Source of the DNA: Sinorhizobium garamanticum
GTDB lineage: Bacteria > Pseudomonadota > Alphaproteobacteria > Rhizobiales > Rhizobiaceae
Reading direction: 5' to 3'
Assembly (NCBI RefSeq): GCF_029892065.1
Contig: NZ_CP120373.1
Location: 3,665,001-3,729,000 of the forward strand
Length of the DNA: 64,000 nt
How positions within the stretch are numbered: the first letter of the stretch is position 1; each line of letters opens with the position of its first letter. The position numbers were made by a program, and so were the translations under genes. The notes beneath the pieces were generated by a model, which was given only the letters and a program-made list of their open reading frames with translations, was not told the DNA's origin and did not search any database. Of this stretch, positions 26,995 to 37,373 are shown one piece after another.

Positions 26995-27492
26995 TCAAAC
27001 CGGCCCGAAAGCCGGATGATAGCTGAGCGTGCCGCAAACCTGCGCTTCCGACAAGTGTAGAACCATGAGATATTGCGGCGCACAACCCGGAAAAACAAGA
27101 GCCGGCTCGTTGGCAAATCCGAACTTTCGATAGAAGGCCGGCTCGCCAACGACGACGCAGCCCGATGCGCCGGATTTTCGTAAGATATCAAGGCCATGAC
27201 GGATGAGCGCGCTGCCCACGCCGCGCCCTTGCCTGTCTGGCCGCACCGAAACCGGACCGAGGCCATACCATCCGGCAGCGGAGGGGGTGATCGTCACCGG
27301 CGAAAAGGCGATATGAGCGATCACCTCGCCCGCGTCTTCCGCAACAAGCGACAGGGCAAGCGCGCCGGCGGCGCGCAAGCGCTCGATGATGAGCGGTTCT
27401 GTCTGGTCGCTGTGCGGATGACCGGCAAAGGCGGCCGCAGTTACATCGCGGATAGCCTCGTGATCGTCGCTCCGCTCCGCCCGGATGATCAT
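26995..27492 (-). CDS. GNAT family N-acetyltransferase
   Basis: The 165-residue protein has the acetyl-CoA binding signature RPDRQGRGVGSALIRHGLDI and the YhbS-like C-terminus with GEPAFYRKFGF. The substrate is unknown. Its ATG overlaps the glmS stop by four bases on the minus strand, so it is translationally coupled to glmS. The pairing places it in the same transcript as the amino-sugar enzyme, but that alone does not show a shared pathway. Confidence 0.88.
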   Translation of the reverse strand: MIIRAERSDDHEAIRDVTAAAFAGHPHSDQTEPLIIERLRAAGALALSLVAEDAGEVIAHIAFSPVTITPSAAGWYGLGPVSVRPDRQGRGVGSALIRHGLDILRKSGASGCVVVGEPAFYRKFGFANEPALVFPGCAPQYLMVLHLSEAQVCGTLSYHPAFGPV

Positions 27493-29315
27493 TCGACCGT
27501 TACCGACTTGGCGAGGTTACGTGGCTGATCGACATCGGTGCCCATGAACACGGCCGTGTGATAGGCAAGAAGCTGAATCGGCAACGCGAAGATCATCGGC
27601 GCAATGATTTCGTCGACGTTCGGCAATACGATTGTATGCATCGTGTCGAGCTTCGAAGCGGCAGCTCCCGTCTCGTCCGTAATGAGAATGATGCGCCCGC
27701 CACGAGCGGCAACTTCCTGCATGTTCGAGGCGGTCTTGTCGAAGAACCGGTCGTGCGGCGCGATGACGATGACCGGCATGTTCTCGTCGATCAGCGCGAT
27801 CGGTCCGTGCTTCAGTTCGCCGGCCGCATAGCCTTCCGCATGGATGTAGGAAATCTCCTTAAGCTTCAGCGCGCCTTCCATCGCCAGCGGGAAGCTGGTG
27901 CCGCGGCCGAGGTAGAGCACGTCACGGCACTTCGACAGTTCGCGCGACAGGAGCTCGATCTTCGGCTGGATGGTGTTCAACACCTGGCCCATGATGCGCG
28001 GCATCTCGGCAAGGCTTCTCACCAGCGCCTGTTCTTCCTGCTCGCTGACCGTGCCCCGCGCCCGGCCAGCGCCGATGGCAAGCGCGGCGAGCACGGCAAG
28101 CTGGCAAGTGAAGGCCTTGGTCGATGCCACGCCGATCTCGGGACCGGCGAGGATCGGGAAGACGGCGTCTGACTCCCGCGCGATCGTCGATTCGCGGGTA
28201 TTGACGACGGCACCGATCTTCAGGCCGTGTTCCTTGCAGTACCTGAGCGATGCCAGCGTATCGGCCGTTTCGCCAGACTGCGAAATGAAAAGAGCGGCCG
28301 ATTGCGGGGAGAGCGGGATCTCGCGATACCGGAACTCTGAAGCAACATCGATTTCGACCGGAAGACGCGCATAACGCTCGAACCAGTACTTGCCGATCAG
28401 TCCGGCGAGATAGGCGGTACCGCAGGCGGAAAGCGCAAGACTCGGCACTTTGGCGAAATCGATGGCATCGGAAACGGCCGTCACCCGGTTTTCAATGAAG
28501 TTGATGTAGTGGCCGAGCGCGTGGGAGATGACCTCCGGCTGCTCGTAGATTTCCTTTTCCATGAAATGGCGATGATTGCCCTTGTCCACCATATAGGCCG
28601 CAGCCATCGAAATCTGACGCGGGCGCGCGACGACATTGCCGTCAATGTCGAAGATGTGCGCACCGGCCTTGCCGATAACGGCCCAGTCGCCATCGATCAG
28701 ATAGGTGATTTCATTGGTGAAGGGCGCCAAGGCGATCGCATCCGACCCCAGGAACATTTCGCCATCGCCATGGCCGATCGCGAGCGGTGGCCCGTTTCGT
28801 GCCGCCATGATCGTCGATGGGTCATCCTCAAAGAGCACGGCAAGCGCATAGGCCCCGGTAACGCGCTTCAGCATCGCGTGCATCGCTTCGCGGCGTCCCA
28901 TCCCATCGCGATGGTATTTCGCCAGGAGATGCGCCACGACTTCCGTATCGGTATCGGAGCGGAACTCGACGCCAAACGCACCAAGTTCATCCTTCAGTTC
29001 CGCGAAGTTCTCGATGATGCCGTTGTGGACCACGGCAACACCGTCGGTGAAATGGGGATGTGCATTGCGCTCCGTCGGCGCGCCATGCGTCGCCCAGCGC
29101 GTGTGGGCAATGCCGATGCTGCCGGCCAGCGGCTCCTCTTTCAGCTTCGCTTCAAGGTTGAACAGCTTCCCCTCGGCACGGCGGCGCTTCAACCGGCCCT
29201 CGTCGATGGTTGCGACGCCGGCCGAATCATAACCGCGATATTCCAGCCGCTTCAGCGCATCGACCAACCGCTCCGATACCGGCTGATTGCCGACGATGCC
29301 AACGATACCGCACAT
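27489..29315 (-). CDS. glmS: Glutamine-fructose-6-phosphate aminotransferase (isomerizing)
   Basis: The 608-residue enzyme makes glucosamine 6-phosphate, committing carbon to peptidoglycan and lipopolysaccharide. It starts MCGIVGIVG, so Cys2 is the glutaminase nucleophile after Met removal; the N-terminal class II amidotransferase domain has HTRWATHGAP and HNGIIENF, and two SIS domains carry SQSGETADTLASLRY and GRGTSFPLAMEGALKLKEIS. The frame extends 13 codons upstream of this start, which the family rules out. It works with glmU, which lies upstream across a RIME-like repeat. Confidence 0.97.
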   Translation of the reverse strand: MCGIVGIVGNQPVSERLVDALKRLEYRGYDSAGVATIDEGRLKRRRAEGKLFNLEAKLKEEPLAGSIGIAHTRWATHGAPTERNAHPHFTDGVAVVHNGIIENFAELKDELGAFGVEFRSDTDTEVVAHLLAKYHRDGMGRREAMHAMLKRVTGAYALAVLFEDDPSTIMAARNGPPLAIGHGDGEMFLGSDAIALAPFTNEITYLIDGDWAVIGKAGAHIFDIDGNVVARPRQISMAAAYMVDKGNHRHFMEKEIYEQPEVISHALGHYINFIENRVTAVSDAIDFAKVPSLALSACGTAYLAGLIGKYWFERYARLPVEIDVASEFRYREIPLSPQSAALFISQSGETADTLASLRYCKEHGLKIGAVVNTRESTIARESDAVFPILAGPEIGVASTKAFTCQLAVLAALAIGAGRARGTVSEQEEQALVRSLAEMPRIMGQVLNTIQPKIELLSRELSKCRDVLYLGRGTSFPLAMEGALKLKEISYIHAEGYAAGELKHGPIALIDENMPVIVIAPHDRFFDKTASNMQEVAARGGRIILITDETGAAASKLDTMHTIVLPNVDEIIAPMIFALPIQLLAYHTAVFMGTDVDQPRNLAKSVTVE

Positions 29316-29362
29316 AACCCTCTCCGCGTTCTCTTCGCGCCTGTCCCAGCGCAACAGTTACC

Positions 29363-29473
29363 CTACAGCGCCGCGCGTCTTATCAGATCAGACTCGCAAA
29401 GGACGCCTAGCACTTTGAATCGCTGCATGTTTGTACCCTTAAATCGGATACGATTTACGGAAACATGCAGTAG
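29363..29473 (+). repeat. RIME1-like intergenic repeat, copy 3
   Basis: It starts CTACAGCGCCGCGCG and has the core CACTTTGAATCGCTGCATG and the stem-closing AAACATGCAGTAG. The first palindrome carries a few extra bases (TCAGATCAGACTCG). It lies between glmU and glmS on the minus strand. Confidence 0.87.
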
Positions 29474-29562
29474 ACGACCTTGCCGCCTTCAGGCCTTGGT
29501 AGCGAAATTGCCGCGTGAGGCAATCCCGTGCGATTTCACTTTCAATTTCAGTATTTAACGAT

Positions 29563-30933
29563 CTATTCGGCGGCCTTCGCCTTCTTCCTGGCGGCCTTCT
29601 CCGTTTCGTAGCGCTCGCGCAGGAGCCGCGCCCTGCCCGGCTTGATGTCCTGGCGCGCGCGCCCGAAGGCGACTGCGTCCGCGGGAACGTCGTCGGTAAT
29701 GACGCTGCCGGACGCAACAAGCGCCCCATCGCCGATCGACACAGGAGCCACAAGCGACGAGTTCGACCCGACGAAGGCATTCTCGCCAATGCGGGTCACA
29801 TGCTTGTTCACCCCGTCATAGTTGCAGGTGATGGTTCCCGCGCCGATGTTCGATCCAGCGCCGACGAATGCGTCGCCGATATAGGTCAGATGGTTGACCT
29901 TGGCGCCGGCACCGATCTCAGCCTTTTTCACCTCGCAGAAATTGCCGACTTTCGATTTCGGGCCGAGATCGGCGCCTGGACGAAGGCGTGCGAACGGCCC
30001 GACGGTCGCGCCCGCGCGGACATACGCGCCCTCGAGATGCGAGAAGGCGTGGATAATCGCTCCGCTCTCCACGCTGACGCCAGGCCCAAAGACGACATTC
30101 GGCTCCACCAGGACGTCCTGGGCAAGCTCGGTATCCCAGGAAAGGAAAACCGTTTCCGGCGCGATCATCGACACGCCCGCCAGCATCAGTTCGCGCCGCC
30201 GGCGCTCTTGCCAGAGACGCTCGATATAAGCGAGTTCCGCCCGTGTGTTGCAGCCGGTCAGTTCCTCCTCGGGCGCTTCGACAGCGACTGCCCTACCGCC
30301 GACGGTGCGAACGATTTCAACGAGATCGGTGAGATAATATTCGCCCTTGACGTTGACGTTGCCGATGCGGCCGAGAAGATCGAGGGCCTTGCGGCCGTTG
30401 ATCGCCATCAGCCCCCCATTGCAATAGGTGACCCGACGCTCCGCCTCGGAGGCGTCCTTGTGTTCCCGGATTGCGACCAGCACGCCGTCCTCGACGATCA
30501 GGCGTCCATAACCGGTCGGATCGGCGGCTTCGAACCCGATAACGACCACATCATTTCCTGCGGCCAGCCCCTCTCGCGCCGCCTTGAGCGGCCCTGCCGT
30601 AATAAGGGGTGTGTCGCCGAAGACGACCAGAATGTCGTCATAGCCCCGTGCGATGGCCTCGCGAGCCGCAAGCACCGCATGCCCAGTGCCGAGCCGCTCC
30701 TTTTGCAGGAACGAGGTCACGGTAACGCCGGCGGTTTGGGCGGCGGCGGAAACAGCCTCGGCATCGCGGCCGACGACGAGCGCCACATCCGAGATGGAGG
30801 CGCTCGTCAGCGCGTCGACGACGTGGGCGATCATCGGCCTGCCCGCCACCGGATGCAGCACCTTCGATACGGACGATTTCATCCGCGTGCTTTCGCCAGC
30901 CGCCAGGATGATTGCCAGGCACGTCCGTTCCAT
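29563..30933 (-). CDS. glmU: Bifunctional GlcNAc-1-P uridylyltransferase / glucosamine-1-P acetyltransferase
   Basis: The 456-residue protein makes UDP-GlcNAc. The N-terminal nucleotidyltransferase has [19 protein letters not shown] (the usual GxGTRM loop reads GESTRM here) and FGDTPLI; the C-terminal half is a left-handed beta helix of hexapeptide repeats with [13 protein letters not shown] and [10 protein letters not shown]. Start 30933 is favoured over 30939 because the AAGGAGA site is then 7 bases away. It is upstream of glmS on the same strand. Confidence 0.96.
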   Translation of the reverse strand: MERTCLAIILAAGESTRMKSSVSKVLHPVAGRPMIAHVVDALTSASISDVALVVGRDAEAVSAAAQTAGVTVTSFLQKERLGTGHAVLAAREAIARGYDDILVVFGDTPLITAGPLKAAREGLAAGNDVVVIGFEAADPTGYGRLIVEDGVLVAIREHKDASEAERRVTYCNGGLMAINGRKALDLLGRIGNVNVKGEYYLTDLVEIVRTVGGRAVAVEAPEEELTGCNTRAELAYIERLWQERRRRELMLAGVSMIAPETVFLSWDTELAQDVLVEPNVVFGPGVSVESGAIIHAFSHLEGAYVRAGATVGPFARLRPGADLGPKSKVGNFCEVKKAEIGAGAKVNHLTYIGDAFVGAGSNIGAGTITCNYDGVNKHVTRIGENAFVGSNSSLVAPVSIGDGALVASGSVITDDVPADAVAFGRARQDIKPGRARLLRERYETEKAARKKAKAAE

Positions 30934-31084
30934 TCTCATTTCTCCTTGGTATTGATCGCAGGCGGATGCCCTATCGCCTGACTCGACGGTGTTCTTATAG
31001 GCAAGATATTGCGAGAAACACAATTCTCACAATCACGTCGCGTAACCTCTGGTTAAAACCTGACGGCGGTCACCTGACCGACAG

Positions 31085-32731
31085 TCAAGCTTCCGGACGC
31101 AGCCTGCTTTCCGCCAAGAGGCCGCTTTCCTCGAGAATGGGATAGGCTACGGACGCTATGTGTGCGTTGATGCGCTTCAGGTCCCTCAACATGTCGAGAT
31201 GCAGCGAGCTCGTCTGCAGGCTCTGAAGCAGGCCGTCGCGAAGGCGCTCAAGATGCCGCTCCGCCGAGCGTTTCTCCATGTGGCGGACATCGACTTTAAC
31301 CTCGACCAGATGGCGAGCGAGATCCGCATTGCGGCTGACAAAGATCGTCTGAGCGATGCGCAGGTTGTCGATCGTCAGGTTGAACAGGCTTTTCAGCTCC
31401 TGATAGCCGTCTTCGGAAAACTTCAATCCATTGGTGACTTTCTTGCCGATCTGCTCGCAGAGGCCTTTTTCGATTATGTCACCCATGTGCTCGAGATTGA
31501 TCGCGTAGTCGATGATGACGATCGAGCGTCGGCCGTCTTCGGCGCCGAGTCCGTCGCGCCCGAGCCGGGACAGGAATATCTTCACCTCCTGCTGGAGAAG
31601 ATCGACCTGCTTTTCCATTTTTCCGATGTCATGCAGTTCGCCGAGATCGTTGTTGTCGAAGGCGTTCGACGCGTGCGTCAGCATCGCCTCGACCAGATCC
31701 CCGACACGCAAGACTTCGCGCGTCGCCGCGGAAAGTGCCATCACAGGGGTGTCGAGGGTCGCTTCATCGAGATAACGCGGCCCCGTTTCGCCAGCTTCTT
31801 CGTCCGGAACGAACCGGCTCATCAGGCGCGAGAGCAACCCCGCGAACGGCCACGCGACAATCGCGACGACGAGATTGAAGACAAGATGGACGTCGACCGG
31901 CAGGTTCTGCCGAGGCAACGGCAGATGCTGCAGCCACTCCGCGCCGATCCCTACGATCGGAAGCGCAATGAGGCAGCCCAAGCCGCGCACGACGAGGTTG
32001 CCGAGCGTGACGCGGCGCGCAGGCGGTGCGGAACTGAGGGTGGCGATAACCGGTGGAATGGCTCCCCCTAGATTGGCACCCAGCACCAATGCGACGGTCA
32101 ATCCGGCGGAGAGCACCCCGGCAGACGAAAGGGAAAGCACAAGCATCACGATCGCCAGACTGGACGACGACGCGAAAGCCAGGCCCGCCGAAATGATCAG
32201 GGCAACCGGCCAGGCGCTGTCGAGCATGCCGAGAAATGCTGCGAGCGCGCGGGATTCGCGCATCGGTTCCGTTGCGGCGGAAAGCAAGTCGAGCGACAGC
32301 AACATCAAACCGATGCCGACGAGGGCGAAGCCGGCGCCCTGACGCGCACTCGACCGGCTCATCCGGTGCACCACCACGCCCGCTAGAATAATTGCCGGCG
32401 ACAGCCACCCTATCCCGGTGGCAACGATCCAGGCCGTCATCGCCGTTCCGACGTTGGCGCCCAGCAGCACGATCTGCGCCATTCGTGCGCGCACCAGCCC
32501 CCTTTCCACGAAGGAAGCCGTCATCAAGGCCGTCGCCGTCGAACTCTGCAATGAAAGGGTCGCGATAAGGCCTGTCACAAACGAGCGAACCGCACCGCTT
32601 GTTCCCTGTGCGAGACCGGTGCGCAGCCTCGATCCGAACGCACGCGTGACGCCATCCTTGACGAGCGACAGGCCGAACAAAAGCAGCGCTACCGCACCGA
32701 ACAGATTGACCATCACAATCGTTGACTGCAT
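31085..32731 (-). CDS. Na+/phosphate cotransporter family protein with PhoU-like tail
   Basis: The 548-residue protein has two inverted Na/Pi-cotransporter repeats in the membrane part, with the QSSTATALMTASFV and SSSSLAIVMLVLSLSSAG signatures (QSSTA-type and its degenerate second copy). From about residue 350 comes a soluble PhoU-like helical domain with AATREVLRVGDLVEAMLTHA. Family members import phosphate with sodium, or signal, depending on lineage. The divergent gap (32732-33108) to ppiD holds no gene or clear site that I can support. Confidence 0.9.
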   Translation of the reverse strand: MQSTIVMVNLFGAVALLLFGLSLVKDGVTRAFGSRLRTGLAQGTSGAVRSFVTGLIATLSLQSSTATALMTASFVERGLVRARMAQIVLLGANVGTAMTAWIVATGIGWLSPAIILAGVVVHRMSRSSARQGAGFALVGIGLMLLSLDLLSAATEPMRESRALAAFLGMLDSAWPVALIISAGLAFASSSSLAIVMLVLSLSSAGVLSAGLTVALVLGANLGGAIPPVIATLSSAPPARRVTLGNLVVRGLGCLIALPIVGIGAEWLQHLPLPRQNLPVDVHLVFNLVVAIVAWPFAGLLSRLMSRFVPDEEAGETGPRYLDEATLDTPVMALSAATREVLRVGDLVEAMLTHASNAFDNNDLGELHDIGKMEKQVDLLQQEVKIFLSRLGRDGLGAEDGRRSIVIIDYAINLEHMGDIIEKGLCEQIGKKVTNGLKFSEDGYQELKSLFNLTIDNLRIAQTIFVSRNADLARHLVEVKVDVRHMEKRSAERHLERLRDGLLQSLQTSSLHLDMLRDLKRINAHIASVAYPILEESGLLAESRLRPEA

Positions 32732-33108
32732 GGCATGTTCCCGTAACGGCCACTGAAATCAGGACATTTTACCCTATTATCGAGCACAGGGTTCCCAATT
32801 CGTCGCAACACGAATGCGCTCGAAAACTGACAATTTCGCAGATCCATTTCTGTTGCCGGCTAACGAATCCGACATCCACTTTCTTGTTCGCGTCCGATCT
32901 TGCTGGGCTGCGTGATTTTTCCGATCCGGCGAGCACATCGCCTCATGCTGCGCGTCACGAAATCGTTCGCAAGCGTTGAATGCCGGCGGCCCAAGCGGAG
33001 GTGTCGCAATTTGCCGCGAAGCGCCCTTCAATTCCTGTTTGGTTTGTTCTAAGGAACGAATTCGTTTTTGGCGTAACGCCACCGTACTGCAACAAGGTTT
33101 CTGCCCCT

Positions 33109-35001
33109 ATGCTCGAATCGCTCAGAAAAGCTTCCCAGACATGGATCGTCAAAGGCCTGATGGCCGTTCTCGTCATGTCGTTCATGGTATGGGGCGGCCA
33201 GACGTTGATGGTGGCAAACACTCCCAACGCGGTGGTGACGGTCGGTGATATCAAGGTCTCTCCGAGCGACTTTCGCCTGGCATACGAGCGCCAACTGAGC
33301 CTGCTTTCTCGGCAGCTCGGAACGCCGCTGACGCGCCAGCAGGCCCGTGCCTTCGGCATCGAGTCGCAGGTTTACTCTCAGCTGGTCGCCGGTGCTGCGC
33401 TCGATCAGCTCGCGCAGGATATGAACCTTGGCCTCTCCGAGGATCGGCTTGCGAAGCTCATCGGCGAGGATCCGGCCTTCCACAGCGTCAACGGCCAGTT
33501 CGACCGGCTGACTTTCTCGAGCGTGTTGCGCAATGCGGGTCTGACCGAGCAAGACTACATCAACAACCGCAGCCAGGTTGCGGTGCGGTCTCAGATCGTC
33601 GATGCGCTGTCCGACGGATACACCGCTCCCAAGGTGCTGGCCGACGCCGTCAGCAAATATCGCCACGAAAAGCGCTCGATCGACTACCTGCTGCTGTCGA
33701 ACGCGAATATCGATGCGGTCAAGGCGCCGGCCGACGACGTGCTTGCGCCCTGGTTCGAAAGTCACAAGGCGAACTATCGCGCTCCCGAATATCGCAAGTT
33801 CAGCTATATCAAGCTGGAGCCGGAAGATCTGGTCGCGACCGAGGCCGTGTCCGAAGAGGAGTTGCGCGCCGACTACGAGAAGCGCAAGGAAAGTTTCCGC
33901 TCGGCGGCAATGAGAACCGTCGAACAGCTCGCCTTTCCTTCACGGGAAGCAGCAGACGCTGCGGCAACCAAGCTCTCCGCCGGCACCTCCTTCGACGATC
34001 TGGTCAAGGCCGAGGGCAAGACCGCGACAGACGTTCTCCTCGGTGAATTCACGAAGGAGCGCATGCCCGACGCGAAAGTCGCCGATGCCGCCTTCGCCGT
34101 TCCGGCGGAGGGGGGTGTCACGCCGGTTGTGGACGGCGCGTTCGGCCCGGTTATCCTGCGCGTAACCAACATCAAACCGGAAACCACACGCAGCTTCGAC
34201 GAGGTGAAGGAGGAACTGCGGAAGGAAATCGCCCTTTCGGCAGCGCGCGAAGAGGTCGTCAACCTTCACGATCGGATCGAGGACGAGCGCGCCGCCGGCG
34301 CCACGGTCAAGCAAGTGGCCGATCAGATGAAACTGAAGCTCGTCACGATCGACGCGATCGACGCCACGGGCAAGGATCAAAACGGCGATGAGGTCCAGGG
34401 AATTCCGGAGCCGCGCGCGCTTCTCCAGGAAGTCTTCAAGGCGGAAGTGGGGCTCGACACGCTTTCCGTCAACATCGGCCGTGACGGCTCTGCGTGGTTC
34501 GATCTAGAAGAGATCATCCCCGCCCGCGACCGCAAGCTGGATGAGGTTCGCGACGAGGTCGCGGCAGACTGGACTGCCGAACAACAGCGGGCGGCCCTCG
34601 CCACCAAGGCGGCCGAGCTTAAGCAACGCATCGAGAAGGGCGCAAAGCTTGCCGACATAGCGAGCGAACTTGGCCTCGTCGTTGAAACGAAAACTGCCCT
34701 GACCCGCGCGACCGAAGATGCTGCGTTGAGCCCAGCCGCTGTCGCGGCGGCCTTTGGCGGCGCCAACGGACATGTTGCCAACGCGCCGGGCATTGGCGGA
34801 GAAGGGCAGGTCCTCCTCCAGGTAACGGCTGTCGACGATAGCGATCCCGCAAACGTCCTCGACAACGATAGCCGCCAGATCGAGGCCATCGCACGCGCGA
34901 GCGGAGACGACATCCTTGATCAGATGGTCTCCACCCTGCAGACGGCTTACGGTGTGGCGATCAACCAGACACTCGCCGAAACCGCATTGGCGCAACGCTG
35001 A
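33109..35001 (+). CDS. PpiD-type peptidyl-prolyl isomerase/chaperone
   Basis: From ATG 33109 the product is 630 residues: a single N-terminal membrane anchor (VKGLMAVLVMSFMVWGG), a SurA_N-like domain (FRLAYERQLSLLSRQLGTPL), a parvulin-like PPIase region around residues 265-360 and a long helical C-terminus. The family sits at the periplasmic side of the inner membrane and helps fold outer-membrane proteins. The open frame runs 43 codons upstream of this start without a site. trpD follows after 33 bases. Confidence 0.9.
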   Translation: MLESLRKASQTWIVKGLMAVLVMSFMVWGGQTLMVANTPNAVVTVGDIKVSPSDFRLAYERQLSLLSRQLGTPLTRQQARAFGIESQVYSQLVAGAALDQLAQDMNLGLSEDRLAKLIGEDPAFHSVNGQFDRLTFSSVLRNAGLTEQDYINNRSQVAVRSQIVDALSDGYTAPKVLADAVSKYRHEKRSIDYLLLSNANIDAVKAPADDVLAPWFESHKANYRAPEYRKFSYIKLEPEDLVATEAVSEEELRADYEKRKESFRSAAMRTVEQLAFPSREAADAAATKLSAGTSFDDLVKAEGKTATDVLLGEFTKERMPDAKVADAAFAVPAEGGVTPVVDGAFGPVILRVTNIKPETTRSFDEVKEELRKEIALSAAREEVVNLHDRIEDERAAGATVKQVADQMKLKLVTIDAIDATGKDQNGDEVQGIPEPRALLQEVFKAEVGLDTLSVNIGRDGSAWFDLEEIIPARDRKLDEVRDEVAADWTAEQQRAALATKAAELKQRIEKGAKLADIASELGLVVETKTALTRATEDAALSPAAVAAAFGGANGHVANAPGIGGEGQVLLQVTAVDDSDPANVLDNDSRQIEAIARASGDDILDQMVSTLQTAYGVAINQTLAETALAQR

Positions 35002-35034
35002 TGGACAAGACGCTGACGGACAGGGGGAGAACTC

Positions 35035-36048
35035 ATGAGTGATTTGAAGCCGTTCGTCGCGAAAGTGGCAACTCGCGAGGCACTCAATCGTGAAGACGCA
35101 CGGGCCGCCTTCGAGATCATCATGTCCGGAGCTGCGACGCCTTCGCAAATCGGCGGCTTCCTGATGGCGCTTCGGGTACGCGGCGAAACCGTCGACGAAA
35201 TCGTCGGAGCGGTTAGCGCAATGCGCGCACGCATGCTGCCGGTCGAGGCGCCGGAAGACGCGATCGACATCGTCGGCACGGGTGGTGACGGGGCCGGCAC
35301 CTACAACATCTCGACGCTCGCTTCGCTGATCGTCGCCGGCGCCGGCGTCCCGGTCGCCAAGCACGGCAACCGGGCGCTGAGTTCGAAATCCGGCACGGCC
35401 GACGCGCTGTCTTGCCTGGGCGTCAAACTCGATATCGGACCCGAAGCGATCGCGCGCTGCATCAGGGAGGCCGGTGTCGGTTTCATGTTCGCCCAACAGC
35501 ACCATTCCGCGATGCGGCATGTCGGCCCGACGCGGGTCGAACTCGGTACGCGAACGATCTTCAATCTGCTCGGCCCACTCTCGAATCCGGCCGGCGTCAA
35601 GCGGCAGCTCGTCGGCGTCTATGCGCCGCAATGGGTGTACCCGCTTGCCGAAGTTCTGCGCGATCTCGGATCGGAGACCGTCTGGGTGGTCCACGGCGAA
35701 GGACTCGACGAAATCACGACGACCGGCGTCACCAAAGTCGCCGCGCTGCAGGACGGCAAGATCACGAGCTTCGAATTGACGCCGGCCGATTTCGGCCTTC
35801 AAACGGCCACGCTCGAGGCGCTCAAGGGCGGCGATGGAGCGCACAATGCCGTTGCCCTGCAGGCCGTTCTCGACGGCGCGGAGAATGCCTATCGGGACAT
35901 TTCGCTTGCGAACGCCGCCGCTTCATTGATGATAGCAGGGCGCGCCAAAGACCTCGCCGAAGGCATGGCGCTCGCCCGGCAGTCGCTCTCGAGCGGTGCG
36001 GCGAAGACTGCCCTGCAGCGGCTGATCAGCGTCTCCAATGCCACTTGA
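35035..36048 (+). CDS. trpD: Anthranilate phosphoribosyltransferase
   Basis: The 337-residue enzyme adds phosphoribose to anthranilate in tryptophan synthesis. The PRPP loop [14 protein letters not shown] is at about residues 82-95, with [17 protein letters not shown] and the [21 protein letters not shown] block behind it. A GGGGGAGA site precedes the ATG. trpC follows 15 bases later. trpE and trpG are not in the window. Confidence 0.97.
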   Translation: MSDLKPFVAKVATREALNREDARAAFEIIMSGAATPSQIGGFLMALRVRGETVDEIVGAVSAMRARMLPVEAPEDAIDIVGTGGDGAGTYNISTLASLIVAGAGVPVAKHGNRALSSKSGTADALSCLGVKLDIGPEAIARCIREAGVGFMFAQQHHSAMRHVGPTRVELGTRTIFNLLGPLSNPAGVKRQLVGVYAPQWVYPLAEVLRDLGSETVWVVHGEGLDEITTTGVTKVAALQDGKITSFELTPADFGLQTATLEALKGGDGAHNAVALQAVLDGAENAYRDISLANAAASLMIAGRAKDLAEGMALARQSLSSGAAKTALQRLISVSNAT

Positions 36049-36063
36049 GGAGAAGATGGCCCC

Positions 36064-36879
36064 ATGACGGATATCCTGCGCCAGATAGAAGCCTACAAGC
36101 GCGACGAGATCGCCTCAGCGAAATCGCGCGTTCCGCTTGAGGAGTTGAAGGCGCGGATCGCGGATCAATCGCTGCCGCGTGGCTTCCACACCGCCCTCGC
36201 CTCGCGCCGCGATAAAGGTGAATTCGGCCTGATCGCCGAGATCAAGAAGGCAAGCCCTTCGAAAGGACTGATCCGTCCTGACTTCGATCCCCCGACGCTT
36301 GCCAAGGCCTATGCGGCCGGCGGGGCAGCTTGCCTCTCTGTCTTGACGGACAAACCAAGCTTCCAGGGCGCGCCGGAGTTCCTGACGGCGGCGCGAGCCG
36401 CCTGTGCGCTACCGGCACTGCGCAAGGACTTCATGTTCGACTCGTATCAGGTGTTCGAAGCGCGTGCCTGGGGGGCCGACTGCATCCTGTTGATCATGGC
36501 ATCCTTGAGCGATGATGATGCGCGCCGCCTTGAGGACTCGGCCCTTGCACTCGGCATGGACGTCCTCATAGAAGTGCATGACGCCCGGGAGATGGAACGC
36601 GCCCTCACATTGACCTCCCCGCTCGTCGGCATCAACAATCGCAACCTCAGGACATTCGAAGTCGATCTCGCCGTGTCCGAACGGCTCGCGGCGATGGTTC
36701 CGTCGGACCGGCTGCTCGTCGGTGAAAGCGGCATCTTTACCCATGAGGATTGCCGGCGATTGGAACGAAGTGGCATCACCACCTTCCTTGTCGGCGAGAG
36801 CCTGATGAGAAAGGACGATGTCGAGGCAGCGACGCGGGCACTGCTGACGGGCTCCGGAAACGTATTGGCGGCAGAGTAA
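36064..36879 (+). CDS. trpC: Indole-3-glycerol phosphate synthase
   Basis: The 271-residue TIM-barrel enzyme closes the indole ring. Catalytic and substrate motifs are [50 protein letters not shown] and [11 protein letters not shown]. It is not fused to trpF, as is usual in rhizobia. Its stop overlaps the moaC start as TAATG, so translation of moaC is coupled to trpC. Confidence 0.97.
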   Translation: MTDILRQIEAYKRDEIASAKSRVPLEELKARIADQSLPRGFHTALASRRDKGEFGLIAEIKKASPSKGLIRPDFDPPTLAKAYAAGGAACLSVLTDKPSFQGAPEFLTAARAACALPALRKDFMFDSYQVFEARAWGADCILLIMASLSDDDARRLEDSALALGMDVLIEVHDAREMERALTLTSPLVGINNRNLRTFEVDLAVSERLAAMVPSDRLLVGESGIFTHEDCRRLERSGITTFLVGESLMRKDDVEAATRALLTGSGNVLAAE

Positions 36880-37373
36880 TGAGCGGTCGATCCCTCACCC
36901 ACATCGATAGCGCCGGCGAGGCGAACATGGTCGATGTCGGCGATAAGACCGAGACCGTGCGCGTCGCCGTCGCCGAAGGCTATGTGCGAATGCGTCCCGA
37001 AACGCTCGCGCTGATTCTTGAGGGCAATGCCAAGAAAGGCGACGTCATCGGCACCGCACGGCTTGCCGGGATTATGGCCGCGAAACAAACGTCCAATCTC
37101 ATTCCGCTCTGCCATCCGCTGATGCTGACGAAGGTCTCGGTGGAGATCGTGCCGGACGACGCCCTGCCGGGGCTCCGCGTCGAGGCGATGGCAAAGCTGA
37201 CCGGCCGGACCGGCGTCGAGATGGAGGCCCTGACCGCCGTCAGCATCGCCTGCCTGACGATATACGACATGGCGAAGGCTGCGGATCGCGAAATGGAGGT
37301 CGGCGGCGTTCGGCTGGTCAGCAAATCGGGTGGGCGTTCCGGCGATTACCGGCGCCAAGGAGACAACCGCTAA
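36879..37373 (+). CDS. moaC: Cyclic pyranopterin monophosphate synthase
   Basis: The 164-residue enzyme, with MoaA, makes cPMP, the first molybdenum cofactor intermediate. Seen are [19 protein letters not shown] at the start, the [12 protein letters not shown] active-site loop with its conserved His, and [20 protein letters not shown]. Both ends overlap neighbours by one base (TAATG), giving tight coupling of trpC-moaC-moeA. Confidence 0.97.
   Translation: MSGRSLTHIDSAGEANMVDVGDKTETVRVAVAEGYVRMRPETLALILEGNAKKGDVIGTARLAGIMAAKQTSNLIPLCHPLMLTKVSVEIVPDDALPGLRVEAMAKLTGRTGVEMEALTAVSIACLTIYDMAKAADREMEVGGVRLVSKSGGRSGDYRRQGDNR

Noticed and set aside
32732..33108. The upstream extension of the ppiD-like frame (43 codons)
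   Set aside because: It would place a soluble leader before the membrane anchor, lacks a ribosome site, and family members begin at the ATG at 33109.
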